Of a stretch of DNA of 64,000 nt, positions 9,466-19,832 are shown piece by piece. The position numbers were made by a program, and so were the translations under genes. This DNA comes from Pythium myriotylum (lineage: Eukaryota > Oomycota > Peronosporomycetes > Pythiales > Pythiaceae), in the NCBI GenBank assembly GCA_023091665.1, contig JALJCQ010000018.1, positions 186,001 to 250,000 on the forward strand. The letters are read 5' to 3'. Numbering within the stretch: position 1 is the first letter of the stretch; each line of letters starts with the position of its first letter. A model generated the notes under the pieces. That model saw only the letters and a list, made by a program, of their open reading frames with translations, was not told where the DNA came from and ran no database searches.

Positions 9466-11693
9466 TGCACGTTGGTGACAGCCGTTTGGCAGATATTGTG
9501 AATGCGTGTGATGGTGTCCCCGCTAGTCTCGCCGACTGCAAGCACGATGAACTGTGTGACGCGTGTGTACAAGGCAAGATGTGTGTGGAGCGCTACCCAC
9601 GGAGCGTTCGGTCAGGCGTAAAGACCATTGCACCGCTCGAAGTCATCCATAGTGATGTCATGGGTCCCATGCGAGTTTCTTCGTTTGGAAAAGCCAAGTA
9701 CGCAGTGACCTTCGTGGATGACTACTCTCGGTTCACGGCAATCTACTTTATGAAATCCAAGTCCGAGGTGCTCACTCACTTCAAAAGATTCAAAGCTTGG
9801 ATCGAGAACCAGCTCAGTAAGCGAATCAAGTGCATTCGATCGGACAATGGGGGCGAATACGTGAACCACAACTTCGCCTCTTTCTGCCAGAAGTACGGCA
9901 TCACACACCAACTTACTGTCCCGTACAGCCCTCAACAGAACGGAGTGGCTGAGAGAATGAACCGAACGATTGCAGACGCCACTCGATCTGCGATGATCCA
10001 CCGTGCAATGAATCAAAGATGGTGGGCTGAGGTGATGGCTGCTGTTGTGCACGTACTCAACCGAATTCCGACGACAGTGCGTCCTGGACGATCTCCTTTC
10101 GAGTTGTGCTTTGGAGTGCGCCCTTCACTGAGTCACCTTCGAGTGATTGGATCTGAGGGCTACGCGCACATTGACAAAAGCAAGCGCGGGAAGCTTGAGC
10201 CAAAGGCCTTCCAGTGTGTACTCCTGGGCTACTCCGAGACTACGAAGGGCTATCGTGTGTGGAAAAAAGAGGCAAGCAAACTCGAAGTTGTGCGGTCGGT
10301 GGTGCTACGAGAGGTGGATTCACCACGTTTCATCGAGGTCGTACCTGGTGAAAACAGAGTGGTGTTGCGGCGCGACGATGATCATGATGTTGTGGAAAAG
10401 CCAAACACAAGTCGCAATCCACAACCGATGGATGTGGATGAAGAAGGGCCACAGCACGAACCAAGATCTCTTACTGAAAGTCCGTCGACCATGTTGTCAA
10501 CACCAAACCCAATGGAGCCAGAGTCCCCGGCACCAGTGCATCGTCAGCCAGAGGCCCCGCTGACACACCAACAGCAACCACGACTTGAGTACCAGACGAC
10601 AACGAGTCCTTTGGTGTTCCATCCACCCGTGCGTCGCCTCGGTCGCCAGACAGTCGCAGCACTACCTGCACCAATCGAAGATCGTCTCGTAGCTGTGCAG
10701 TCTACAGTCCCATCAGTCGAGAACCAGTTAGTGCTGCGTCCTGAGAATGCGGTCGTCGTGAGGGGAGATCGGCGTGACGACGACATCAATCGGCGAGAAC
10801 AGAAGCGACCACGACTCCTACCGGCACCAGAGCAAGCCAACGCAGTGAGTGAGGTGCCAACTTCGTATGAAGCAGCAATGCAGTCCACGAACGCAAGTAA
10901 TTGGCAGGCAGCAGTGCGACGCGAACTGATGTCACTTGGTGAACACGAAGTGTGGGAGCTCGTGAGACCTCCTGAAGGCGCCCACATCGTCGGTTGCAAG
11001 TGGGTATTCGCTCTAAAGCGTAACGAGAAGGGTGAGATCGTGCGATACAAAGCTCGATTGGTGGCACAGGGGTTCAGCCAAGCGTTTGGGGTTGACTACA
11101 ACGAGACGTACTCTCCCGTAGCTGCACTCAACTCGATTCGAATCCTACTCGCGTTATGCTGTCAGCTTGGGTACATCGTGCACCAGTGTGATGTGGAGAC
11201 TGCCTTCTTGCACGGAAAGATCAAAGAGACCATCTACATGCGTGTACCAGATGGTGTGGATCATCATCCCGATGAAGTGTGCCGCCTGAAGCGAAGCCTG
11301 TATGGTCTGAAGCAGGCCTCTGCCGTGTGGTACCAGACCATTACGAAGATCTTCGCTCAGATCGGCTTCAAGGCGTGCATGAGCGACCCATGTGTATTTG
11401 TAAAGAGGGTCGGACGTGACTTTATGTACATCAGTCTGTATGTGGATGACCTGTTGATCTTCGCCAAGCACGAGTACCAAATCATCGCTGTCAAAGACCA
11501 ACTGAAGCAGCACTTCAAGATGAAGGACCTGGGCCCTGCGAAATACGTTATCGGGATGGAGATCCAGCATGACGTGAACAACAAAGTGATGAGCATCAGA
11601 GAAGTACAACCAGACGGACGCCACACCCGTGATGAACCCATGCGACAAGGGTCAGCTCATGACCAAACTCGACACTCAGCCGTTGCTGTCTGA
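9432..11693 (+). CDS. pol: Copia Pol: integrase and reverse transcriptase
   Basis: Second frame of the element, -1 relative to gag. It begins with the GAG-pre-integrase zinc region (LWHARMMH...CDACVQGK). The DDE integrase core follows with HSDVMGP, RSDNGGEY and QQNGVAERMNR, then a variable linker rich in P and Q. Copia-type RT motifs follow: KARLVAQGF, the YSPVA segment, CDVETAFLHG, SLYGLKQA and the catalytic YVDDLL. The frame degrades after about 11598, where RNase H continues in another frame. The translated start is not an ATG-based gene start; this is the continuation of a polyprotein. Confidence 0.9.
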   Translation: MQDFELWHARMMHVGDSRLADIVNACDGVPASLADCKHDELCDACVQGKMCVERYPRSVRSGVKTIAPLEVIHSDVMGPMRVSSFGKAKYAVTFVDDYSRFTAIYFMKSKSEVLTHFKRFKAWIENQLSKRIKCIRSDNGGEYVNHNFASFCQKYGITHQLTVPYSPQQNGVAERMNRTIADATRSAMIHRAMNQRWWAEVMAAVVHVLNRIPTTVRPGRSPFELCFGVRPSLSHLRVIGSEGYAHIDKSKRGKLEPKAFQCVLLGYSETTKGYRVWKKEASKLEVVRSVVLREVDSPRFIEVVPGENRVVLRRDDDHDVVEKPNTSRNPQPMDVDEEGPQHEPRSLTESPSTMLSTPNPMEPESPAPVHRQPEAPLTHQQQPRLEYQTTTSPLVFHPPVRRLGRQTVAALPAPIEDRLVAVQSTVPSVENQLVLRPENAVVVRGDRRDDDINRREQKRPRLLPAPEQANAVSEVPTSYEAAMQSTNASNWQAAVRRELMSLGEHEVWELVRPPEGAHIVGCKWVFALKRNEKGEIVRYKARLVAQGFSQAFGVDYNETYSPVAALNSIRILLALCCQLGYIVHQCDVETAFLHGKIKETIYMRVPDGVDHHPDEVCRLKRSLYGLKQASAVWYQTITKIFAQIGFKACMSDPCVFVKRVGRDFMYISLYVDDLLIFAKHEYQIIAVKDQLKQHFKMKDLGPAKYVIGMEIQHDVNNKVMSIREVQPDGRHTRDEPMRQGSAHDQTRHSAVAV

Positions 11694-12387
11694 ACAAGAA
11701 CGGATGTCACGACGCCCATTCAGATCGCTGATTGGAGCACTGCAATACCTCGCGATGGGGACACGTCCCGACATAGCGTACGCGGTGAGCTACCTCAGTC
11801 GCTTTGCTGAGCAGCCGCGCGAGGTGCATTGGAACGCTGCGATTCGCATCGTGCGTTACTTGAAAGGCACAGTGGACCTGGGCATCATATACAAGGGCAA
11901 AGATGGATCGGTGACTTTTGCTGCATGGAGTGACTCAGATTGGGCCAGCGACACACACACGCGCCGATCGACGACAGGCCTTATGTTGACAATGAACGGC
12001 GGACCAGTGGTGTTCAAGTCGAAGCTGCAGCGTACGGTGGCACTCAGCACAGCGGAAGCCGAGTACACCGCCATCTCCATGTGCACGCAGGAAGTACTAT
12101 GGGCCCGGACGCTGCTGGAGGAGCTGGGACATGCACAGTCGCAGCCGACGATGATCAACACGGACAACAAGAGTGCTATCGCAATGGCAAAGAACGTTGG
12201 CTACAGTGCCAGGGCCAAGCACGTGGATATTCGATACCACTTCGTCCGTGAGCATCTTGCCGAAGGTGCCATCGATCTCCAGTACGTGACATCAGCCTCA
12301 CAGGTCGCCGACTTCCTCACGAAGCCCATTGAGGGTAAGACGTTCCAGCGCCTCATCTCGGCGTGCGGCCTCAAGGCAACGAGTTGA
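11599..12387 (+). pseudogene. Copia RNase H segment, frameshifted from RT
   Basis: C-terminal part of copia Pol in a +1 frame. RPFRSLIGALQYLAMGTRPDI, the RNase H core (WSDSDWASD, STAEAEY, TDNKSAI, RAKHVDIRYHF) and the usual copia ending (VADFLTKPIEG) are all present. The frame change near 11598 also seems to drop a short conserved stretch after the RT thumb, so this copy probably cannot make a full polyprotein. Confidence 0.85.
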
Positions 12388-12395
12388 GGGGGGAG

Positions 12396-12773
12396 TGTTG
12401 CAGTTGCAGCGCCTGTCTCTTGCCTGTGTCAACTCGGTGCAGAGACGGTGACGTCAGTCCGGACGCAGCATTCAGATGGAAGATGCGCTGTCGCAGATCC
12501 GGATACCGGACCAGCACAATCGACGGAAGTTGTGCTCTATGTGTTCTACTTGTTCTCGAATGTGGTTCGAGAACCGGCACAACAGTGCTTGTATGGTTTG
12601 TGTATGAACATCGACGGAGGCCGATGGTTCTAGAACTTCGGTTCTAGAACACAGTACTTAGCGTAGTGAGAGGGAGCCGCTCACTCCACTTGCGGACTCT
12701 AACTGAATACACTCACTTTCCATTTGTATTGCTAACGACCAAGTTCAGCGAACCAGTGCTCTGACTAGCAATA
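12396..12773 (+). repeat. 3' LTR of the copia element
   Basis: Direct repeat of 7707-8084, preceded by the polypurine tract GAGGGGGGAG at 12386-12395. The adjacent aagtt is the target duplication. Confidence 0.9.
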
Positions 12774-13145
12774 AAGTTACGTGCAGTTTGCACCAGGACT
12801 GTCAAGCCGAGTAATCATTGGTCCGGTATACTGAGCGTGCATTCCCAGTGGCACGTGCAGAACCGAGGTTTGATTCTGAGTACATTGTGCGATCGCTAGG
12901 TCTGTACAGTCTCTGATCAGGCGGTTCCACTCCACGCATATCCGTGAAAAGCGAATGAAACCTCCCTCTCGGCGCGTCTACTCTGTGCTTGCCCCCACAA
13001 TCCTTACTAACAGTATGTACAGTACAGTGTTGCATTTTGGTGATTTAGACTGTACTATACTCTGACGACCCATTTACGCCTTTCTCTGGACATGTTGCTG
13101 ACAGTACGTGTGACAGAAGTTACCAACTTGCCTTCTGGGTGACAG
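12774..13145 (-). promoter_or_regulatory. Upstream region of gene A, displaced by the copia insertion
   Basis: Minus-strand copy of the sequence found intact upstream of gene C (about 16790-17150). It includes the shared element GGACCAATGATTACTC (minus strand, about 12812-12827) and a block with GTGACAGGATG further out. The copia element now separates it by about 5 kb from gene A. Confidence 0.7.
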
Positions 13146-14452
13146 GATGAGACCGATCCTGGTGATGATTCACTTCTGTCATGAAGGAAGAAAATGCCGA
13201 GCTGGAGGGACAAGGAACAGTCATGAGACCAGCGCGGCTGATCTGGTGATGATTTGGATGCAGAGGGTTTCCGGTGCTCCTGGAGCACCGGAAAGTCAGC
13301 GTGACCGACGCTCAGGGCAAGTACGTGGAGCATATTGCTGGTCTCCACGTTGCCGCGTGTTGCGACTGCGCGTCTCTCATCGAGTGAGACGCGTTCTTGA
13401 TTGTTGTTGCCATCGACCATTGTTCATTCGAGTATACTTCGTACTAGAGCACTCAAGGCTAACGCTTATCCGTCCCGGAATGAATAACGAACACTACCTA
13501 ATATAGTATCTACCTGTCTTTGCCGCGAAGCTGCGCACAGCTCAAACTCTAATGACGCAGCCGTCAACCAAATTACGCTTTTTCGAAGTTCATCGACTAA
13601 TGAGAGGCGCTCTGTTCCTTATTACCGAGATTGTCTGGAAACCCAACAGGCAACTATCGTTCTGATAATGATGAAAGTTGGAGTCATGTAAAGGGTATGG
13701 GAGCATTACAAATAGAGTACGGTATCAGGAGCAGTCAGGAATACACGATCTGGCCACGAAGCCTCCGGGTAATCATTGGTCCTGTACGGATACACTGAGC
13801 TTGCGTTACCAGCAGCACGTGCAGTACCGATCTTAGTAGATTGGCGCATCGACTGATTCAGTCAGTACAGTATGGAAAAGGTTCCCGTTCATTTGTGGGC
13901 GTGAAGTAGGCAACGATTCATAGACTTGACGAAAACCCTATATTTTACCTTCGGTCTGTCGCCCCCCGACCCCCACGGTGTCTAACTTCTTCCGTAATAA
14001 AAAATCATGACGCTCTCTCAGAACCACTGTTCGAATTGTAGCGCACGCGAGCGCTTTACGACTTTTTTTTTTGGTTCTGGAGAGATGGATTCAGTATCTG
14101 CAAGTAGGCAACAGACCTCACCTCCAAAGCGAATTATCGTTAAGTATCTCACTGGACACCGACACAATGTGTCCAATCCTGTCGCCAAGGTTCAAACTCT
14201 TGTCACCTTCATTGACCACTCGAGGTGCATTTTCAGTCCAACGAAAGGTGTGAGGTCTTCTTTGATTGGAACCAAGTACTGTAGTATTAGGTAATAGATG
14301 GTGGAGACTGGAAACGAGCGTTTGTGCGTTGTACAGTCTATCCAACAAGCAGGCCGGGCCACGCCGACCTGCCCCTGCTCATTGCTTCCGACCTCCATCC
14401 CTGGCTTCACCAGGTTGACTCGTGACGATCGACCATAGCTCTACGAGCTGGT
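13146..14452. other. No gene; orphan protease-promoter copy inside
   Basis: I see no coding region. At about 13768-13880 there is a further, diverged minus-strand copy of the GIP-like upstream region (GGTAATCATTGGTCC...ACTGAGC...GCACGTGCAGTACCGA), with no protease gene behind it. It is probably a relic of another duplicated gene copy. Confidence 0.5.
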
Positions 14453-14510
14453 AGCTATTAGAGTACGTAAATCGAAACTCAATAGACTCCATCTTCTTCA
14501 GCATCATCTC
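14453..14510 (+). repeat. LINE 3' tail, copy 1
   Basis: Matches the family-wide LINE 3' end (AGCTATTAGAGTACG...CTCAATAGACTCCATC) that recurs at 16706, 22916, 24546, 25512 and 29080. Read as the 3' terminus of a strongly 5'-truncated copy. Confidence 0.6.
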
Positions 14511-14777
14511 TGTGTAGACTGTGAAGCGTAGGGCCCATGTATGAGTGTTGTAGATGGCACATTATGCTGTCTATAACACTCATAGCATCGCTTTTGTGCA
14601 TTGTATCGGTATTGTTCTTCGCACATTATTCAGAAGCGAGCATATGCTCTGCACGTACCACTTGGAGCACAGGCTCAGTATATTGGACCAACGATTACTC
14701 TGAGGAGCAGTGCACGCGAGTACTCATGACTTCTCCTCCAATATTTGTGTGTATGCGCGTCAAATACTTCGCTCGAA

Positions 14778-14794
14778 TCATTCTCTCTTTTCAC
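14778..14794 (+). promoter_or_regulatory. Inr/FPR-type core promoter of gene B
   Basis: TCATTCTCTCTTTTCAC, identical to the motif before genes A and C, 31 bp upstream of the B start codon. A GGACCAACGATTACTC version of the distal element lies upstream at about 14685. Confidence 0.6.
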
Positions 14795-14824
14795 TCCCGG
14801 CGACAACACTTCAAACTCCAAACC

Positions 14825-15415
14825 ATGAAGTCGACCTATGTGTTCGCCACCGCTGCCATCGCTGCCACCGTTCCAATTCACGGTGCCGACATCAAGCCGC
14901 TCATCATTGGTGGTACTATCGTTCCTGCCGGCACAAAGACGTACATGTCGGGTCTTCGTGCTACCAGCGATGGTGTTACCGGATGTGGTGGTATGCTGAT
15001 CACATCAACCCACGTCCTCACGGCCGCCCATTGCACTGGCTACGTCAAATATATTGTTGTTGGCAGTCACTTTCGGACAGGCACCGTTGGCGGTGAGCGA
15101 CTCCCAGTCAAGAAGGAACATCCTCATCCACTCTACGACTTAAGCGGCTTTGGTAGAGACTACGATATCAGCGTCGTTGAGCTCGCGACGCCATCCACAA
15201 TCACGCCAGTGAAGCTGCTGACCGCCGATCCTGAGACACTTGTAGGTGCCAAGTCAACGGCAATGGGCTGGGGTCTGCGGTATGACAGTGCTCCCGAGGG
15301 ATCTCCTGAGCTGCTTCGAGTCGACTTGCCTGTTGTTGCAAACGCTGCGTGCAAGGCGGCATATGATGCTGGCAAGGTTACCCCACGAAGGCGGTCAGCA
15401 GCTTCACTGGCGTGA
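14825..15415 (+). pseudogene. Truncated GIP-like trypsin (gene B)
   Basis: N-terminal three quarters of the S1 family: signal peptide (MKSTYVFATAAIAATVPIHG), LIIGG, AAHC histidine, RDYDIS aspartate. It is cut after GKVTPR at about 15389, before the serine-bearing DSGGPL. From 15390 on, the sequence is an inverted copy of its own interior, so the remaining frame ends in unrelated residues (stop at 15415). It lacks the nucleophile and cannot be an active protease. A product, if made, would be a secreted truncated protein. Confidence 0.85.
14931..15226 (+). repeat. Left arm of a 296-bp inverted repeat within gene B
   Basis: From GCACAAAGACG to ...CTGCTGACCGCC. It is matched base for base, as far as I compared, by the reverse complement of 15390-15685. 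The spacer is 163 bp. Confidence 0.9.
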
Positions 15416-15685
15416 TTGTGGATGGCGTCGCGAGCTCAACGACGCTGATATCGTAGTCTCTACCAAAGCCGCTTAAGTCGTAGAGTGGATGAGGATGTTC
15501 CTTCTTGACTGGGAGTCGCTCACCGCCAACGGTGCCTGTCCGAAAGTGACTGCCAACAACAATATATTTGACGTAGCCAGTGCAATGGGCGGCCGTGAGG
15601 ACGTGGGTTGATGTGATCAGCATACCACCACATCCGGTAACACCATCGCTGGTAGCACGAAGACCCGACATGTACGTCTTTGTGC
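15390..15685 (-). repeat. Right arm of the gene B inverted repeat
   Basis: Reverse complement of 14931-15226, encoding on the minus strand the same protease segment from KTYMSGL to VKLLTA. It may be a natural fold-back duplication or a chimeric-read assembly artefact. Confidence 0.9.
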
Positions 15686-16705
15686 TCTCGGTAATAGGCG
15701 ATATCGTCAAAAAGAAGAGGGGTGATAGAGTAGGGTTCTGTAGGCTTTTGACTTAAACACTCAAATAGTCGCAGCTGTCGGGGCTGCACCTTTCTATCTT
15801 TTCCTTCAAGAGACTCCGATAGCCGCAGCAGCCCGGATTGCACCATTTTTTATCTTTTCCTTCAGGACAAGCGGGCTCTACCGTCGACGGTGAGCGCACT
15901 CTTTTCCTGACATCGTCGGGAATGTTTCGACGACTTTCTGCCAAACCGGTCTAATCAGTTCTTCTGTTAAACCGGGAGCATCATGGCTGCTTGTGGCTTG
16001 CTACCGTTGCGGAGCCTTAGCGACGACCACACACGGGTGAACTCCCTCGTACCTCTCCAGACACTGTCATCTGGCTTTCAATCGATGGAGTAGACGGTCA
16101 CCACGCGCGACTTCCACGTCTTCTCTTCCCTTACGGATCTTCTCCTCCGCGCACCACCGCCGGGGCAGCGGCTGCGCCGTCACTTGCAGGTCTTCGTCAA
16201 CACGGCCAACTCGGATGCCAACGCAGCTATAGACTACCAAACCAGTGTCAATGGCTGACACTCCCACCCAAAAATCATCACAGCAGGCTAGAGGAGTTCA
16301 CTTCCACAAACGGGAAGTACTCCGCCACCAGCTGCGGCAGCGAACAGTGTAGTGCTACCTGGTTGTAGGATTCCTATACATAAAGCGAGGCTGGACCGCC
16401 GCCAGCGAGCGTGGTGGAGAGCCACCCACCAAACGCGGTGAGCTTTGTTCGTCCACTTTACTCGGAGTGATATCTGTAAGGACTGTTGGACACGCGGGTA
16501 TCCATAATTTGGTTTTGAGTGAAGAGGCTAATCCTAAGGGAAGGAAGAGACTATGTGAGCTAAAGCAATCCGTTAGAGTTGGGAGGAGTTGGACCTTTGG
16601 CTCGCGTGATCAGGCGTCAAAACCAAGCTTGCACTGACATGTCAATAGGGATCCCTTGGCTACACAGCCAAGTTGACCCACTGTAACAACGGAACGCAAA
16701 GAGTC
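15686..16705. other. No supported gene; small tandem duplication
   Basis: Short frames only. A near-duplicate (CTATCTTTTCCTTCA, twice within 15790-15872) is visible. Minus-strand residues around 15753-15944 repeat a CxPxxC pattern, but I do not recognise a family. Confidence 0.4.
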
Positions 16706-16762
16706 ACAGCTATTAGGGTACATTTATTGCGCTCAATAAACTTCACCTTCATCATCATCATG
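16706..16762 (+). repeat. LINE 3' tail, copy 2
   Basis: AGCTATTAGGGTACATTTAT...AACTTCACCTTC followed by (ATC)4. Same tail as the other LINE copies, and nearly identical to the 25512 copy. Confidence 0.65.
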
Positions 16763-17183
16763 TCGATAGGGATGGCTCTCTGCAATGGATCATGATCAGA
16801 ATCGGTCACATCCTGTCACCCAGAAGGCAAGCTGGTAACTCCTGTCGCGTCCGAGCTGACGCATCCTGTCAGCAAGAGGTCCAGAGAAAGGCATGGGTGT
16901 GCGGTGATCCCCATAATAATCACAGTCCACGAACGAGCGAACCACGGTCGACGATCCGAGGAATGTTTCATGCCCTTTTCACGGATATGCGTGGAGTGGA
17001 ACCGCCTGATCAGAGACTGTACAGACCTAGCGATCGCACAATGTACTCAGAATCAAACCTCGGTTCTGCACGTGCCACTGGGAATGCACGCTCAGTATAC
17101 CGGACCAATGATTACTCGGCTTGACAGTCCTGGTGCAAACTGCACGTAACTTGAGCCCATCGGATCTCTTGCTCGACTCCAAA

Positions 17184-17200
17184 TCATTCTCTCTTTTCAC
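17184..17200 (+). promoter_or_regulatory. Inr/FPR-type core promoter of gene C
   Basis: TCATTCTCTCTTTTCAC, 29 bp upstream of the gene C ATG. The undisrupted upstream region (about 16790-17183) carries GGACCAATGATTACTC at about 17103-17118 and matches the displaced region of gene A. Confidence 0.65.
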
Positions 17201-17229
17201 TCCCAGCGACTACGGCTACAATCTCCACA

Positions 17230-18000
17230 ATGAAGACCATCAAGCTCGCCATCGCCAGTCTCGCTGCCATCGCCCCAGTCCAAGGTGCTGACATCAAGCC
17301 GCTTATCTACGGTGGCACCATCGTCCCCGCAGGCACGAAGACGTATACGTCGGGTCTTCGCGCCACCGCCGATGGTATCAGCGGTTGTGGCGGTATACTC
17401 ATCACGCCAACCCACGTGCTCTCGGCTGCTCATTGCTCTGGTTTCGCCAAGTATATCGCGGTTGGCACCCACTTCAAGACGGGTAATATCGGTGGTGAGC
17501 GACTCCCAGTCAAGAAAGAACACGTGCATCCGCTGTACGACTTGACTGGCTTGAATACCGACTATGACATCAGTATCATCGAGCTTGCTACGCCATCCAA
17601 GATCGCGCCAGTGAAGTTGCTGAACGCTGATCCAGAGTCGCTCATAGGTGCCAAGTCAACAGCATTTGGCTGGGGTACAAGATTTCCGGGAGACACCGGA
17701 TCGCCTGAGCTACTTCGAGTCGACTTGCCTGTTGTCTCAAATGCTGCATGCAAGGCTGCACATGGAGCTAACATGGTCACTCCCCGTATGTTTTGTGCCG
17801 GTGGTGTTGCCAATCAAGACACTTGCAGCCAAGATTCTGGTGGACCGCTCGTGCTGGAACGCGCGACCGGAGATGTAGTCATTGGCGTTGTTAGCTGGGG
17901 AGGCATTTGTGGGACTCCTGATATGCCTGGGGTTTACGTGCGAGTTTCACTTCTCAAGAATTGGATTCTGTCAGTCGCTCCGAACGCGACGTTTGTCTAA
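17230..18000 (+). CDS. Secreted trypsin-like serine protease, GIP-like (gene C)
   Basis: 256-aa S1-family protein, the intact inverted sister of gene A. The first 36 residues, including the signal peptide MKTIKLAIASLAAIAPVQG, are the same as in A. Triad H68 (SAAHC), D113 (DYDIS) and S203 (QDSGGPL) with D197 in the S1 pocket; Gln precedes DSGG in place of the usual Gly. Six cysteines fit three disulphides. It ends in the family-typical NATFV. Being secreted, it would act in the apoplast or secretome. Active protease and inhibitor-like roles are both possible, but the intact triad favours activity. Confidence 0.92.
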   Translation: MKTIKLAIASLAAIAPVQGADIKPLIYGGTIVPAGTKTYTSGLRATADGISGCGGILITPTHVLSAAHCSGFAKYIAVGTHFKTGNIGGERLPVKKEHVHPLYDLTGLNTDYDISIIELATPSKIAPVKLLNADPESLIGAKSTAFGWGTRFPGDTGSPELLRVDLPVVSNAACKAAHGANMVTPRMFCAGGVANQDTCSQDSGGPLVLERATGDVVIGVVSWGGICGTPDMPGVYVRVSLLKNWILSVAPNATFV

Positions 18001-18682
18001 CCGAAGGTGATGGGAAATCATTCAATGTCGGTTGTACTTCCAGCAGGTTAAGAATGAAGTCGTTTCTCTCACAGCAAAACGGTTATGTCTGAATTCCGGA
18101 AACGCTCGTTTCCATGCAGACCGAAGAGTGTTCTTGACTCGCTGTGACAGAGTCCTTATAATAGACTTTGCCTCTCTACACTATACTGAGCCCAAGATAA
18201 ATCCAGCAAAGCCGGACAAGACTGCTCTTGTCCGGAGTCACAACTATAACACGGAGGGATGACCTCAATACCAACAGGAAGTTCTCTCAGCGGAGATGAG
18301 GGCCAGGGGAAAACCAGAAGACGGACCTCGTCATAGTGACCATATTTTAACGCAGTCTAATAGTGACTGATGACGACACTTTTACTCCATTAACGTCAGA
18401 CGTGTCAATATCAAACGATTGGGTCGATTTTGTGACATATAGAAGTCGGGTCAACAAGGAGATATGAAGTGCATGCGAACAAGAGAGCAAGAGTGAAAAG
18501 AAGGAGAGAAGAAGGAGACGCACGGCCAGAGCGATCAACAGATTAAGTCAGAGAAGGCAAGAGCGATTGGTCAAAGCAGATGTGAGGACACTCGAGTGGT
18601 AGGAAGAGTAAGTAATGAAGCGAGCAATTGACAGGAATAAACACAAATAGTTACGGATGGATTAAGGAATAATTGTGATGTG
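18001..18682. other. Intergenic, nothing recognised
   Basis: AT-richer sequence without a defensible gene or repeat match inside this window. Confidence 0.4.
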
Positions 18683-19370
18683 TTAGCTCGCTACCGTGGG
18701 CCAACAGTTCGTCGCACCACACACACATCTAAACAATGACAGTCCATTTTGACGATAGCGGAATGTCAGCTCCGTCAAAGGTGTTATGTCTTGTTGGGCG
18801 AAGATGCCTAGCCGAACCGTATTTGTCCAGCCCCACTCGTACATTGCGCAGTTTGGTTGGCACGAATGGTTAATGAAGCGATTGCGTTTCCACAACTCTT
18901 GGCATCAATGTATATGGTGTCTCCTCCCTCTGACTTCGTCTTCAGTTAGAGATACCGATGATCTGTCCGTGACTCAGTGTTACGCGGGTACAACAGTTCG
19001 CCAACGTACGCGACAACGAATGTGCCTTTTGGAATGAAATCCGCAGTCACGACACCAAAGCCCGCGGCGGTCCTCACCAAATCTAGTTGATATAATGCTA
19101 CAAACCGATTTCCACAGTTCGCACCATTTTCGCAAGTTGTTTCGTCGCAGACAGTGGACATCGCTGCGTTGATCCACTTTGATTTGCCGTGTAGTTGACA
19201 GGCTCTATTGCACGCGCACTTACGCCGGTAGACATCATCACGGTCATGTGCCCAGAAACAGGGAACGGGTGGTTGACGAGAAAAATGTTGCTCTGGAGAA
19301 AGGGAATATCAGTCGGCCATTTCTCGATGGTGATGAAGTCGTGCGTGCGACCGACAGATCTTCCCGACAA
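18683..19370 (-). pseudogene. SET-domain methyltransferase fragment
   Basis: Reading on the minus strand: an AWS-like cysteine cluster (CDETTCENGANCGNRF), the start of a SET domain (AAGFGVVTADFIPKGTFVVAYVGE), YIDAKSCGN, then RFINHSCQPNC and a post-SET Cys group (FRCVCGATNC). These are the lysine-methyltransferase signature blocks in the right order, but at least two frame changes separate them (one between YIDAKSCGN and RFINHSC at about 18880-18900). No start is visible. The 5' side abuts the LINE at about 19371, suggesting the LINE landed in, or next to, the gene. Confidence 0.75.
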
Positions 19371-19555
19371 GCCTGACCACCCGAGGTTGGCTCAACTCGA
19401 CGACGACTTCACTGCGGCGGAAGTGGCAGCGGCGATTCGGACCTGTCCACGCGGCAAGGCGTACGGACCCGACGGACTTCCCAACGACTGGTACAGGGAC
19501 CACGAGGAGGACATGGCGGAAGTTCTCGCAACGCTTTTGATATGGTACCGAAGCG

Positions 19556-19590
<35 letters not shown>
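19556..19590 (+). repeat. 35-nt poly(C) tract
   Basis: An uninterrupted run of C inside the LINE RT region, replacing what should be a short ordinary stretch of RT residues. It would give poly-proline in one frame and poly(G) on the other strand. Confidence 0.9.
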
Positions 19591-19832
19591 AGCTTTAAAG
19601 CTGCGTCGATCTTCTGCATTCCGAAGACAGCCTCCCGGCCACAGGCCTTGACTTTCGACCCATAGCGCTTCTCAACACGGACTACAAGATCTACGCGCGT
19701 GTCTTCCTCAACCGGATCAGCAAACACGTCCCACGACTGGTAGCTCCTACACAACACGGTTTTGTTGCTGGGAGACAAGTCCAACACGCACTTGACATCT
19801 GGTCAGCGATCCAACAGAACACCCGCGCCGGT

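Larger units (their letters stand above)
7707..12773 (+). mobile_element. Ty1/copia LTR retrotransposon with target duplication
   Basis: A 5067-bp element bounded by two 378-bp direct LTRs that begin TGTTGCAGTT and end GACTAGCAATA. The flanking 5-bp target duplication is aagtt (7702-7706 and 12774-12778). I count about four differences between the LTRs, all near their 5' ends, so the insertion is young. Domain order is gag, CCHC knuckle, protease, integrase, RT, RNase H, which defines copia. Coding is broken: gag and pol are in different frames, and the RT/RNase H join carries a second frame change near 11598. It interrupts the upstream region of protease gene A. Confidence 0.95.
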
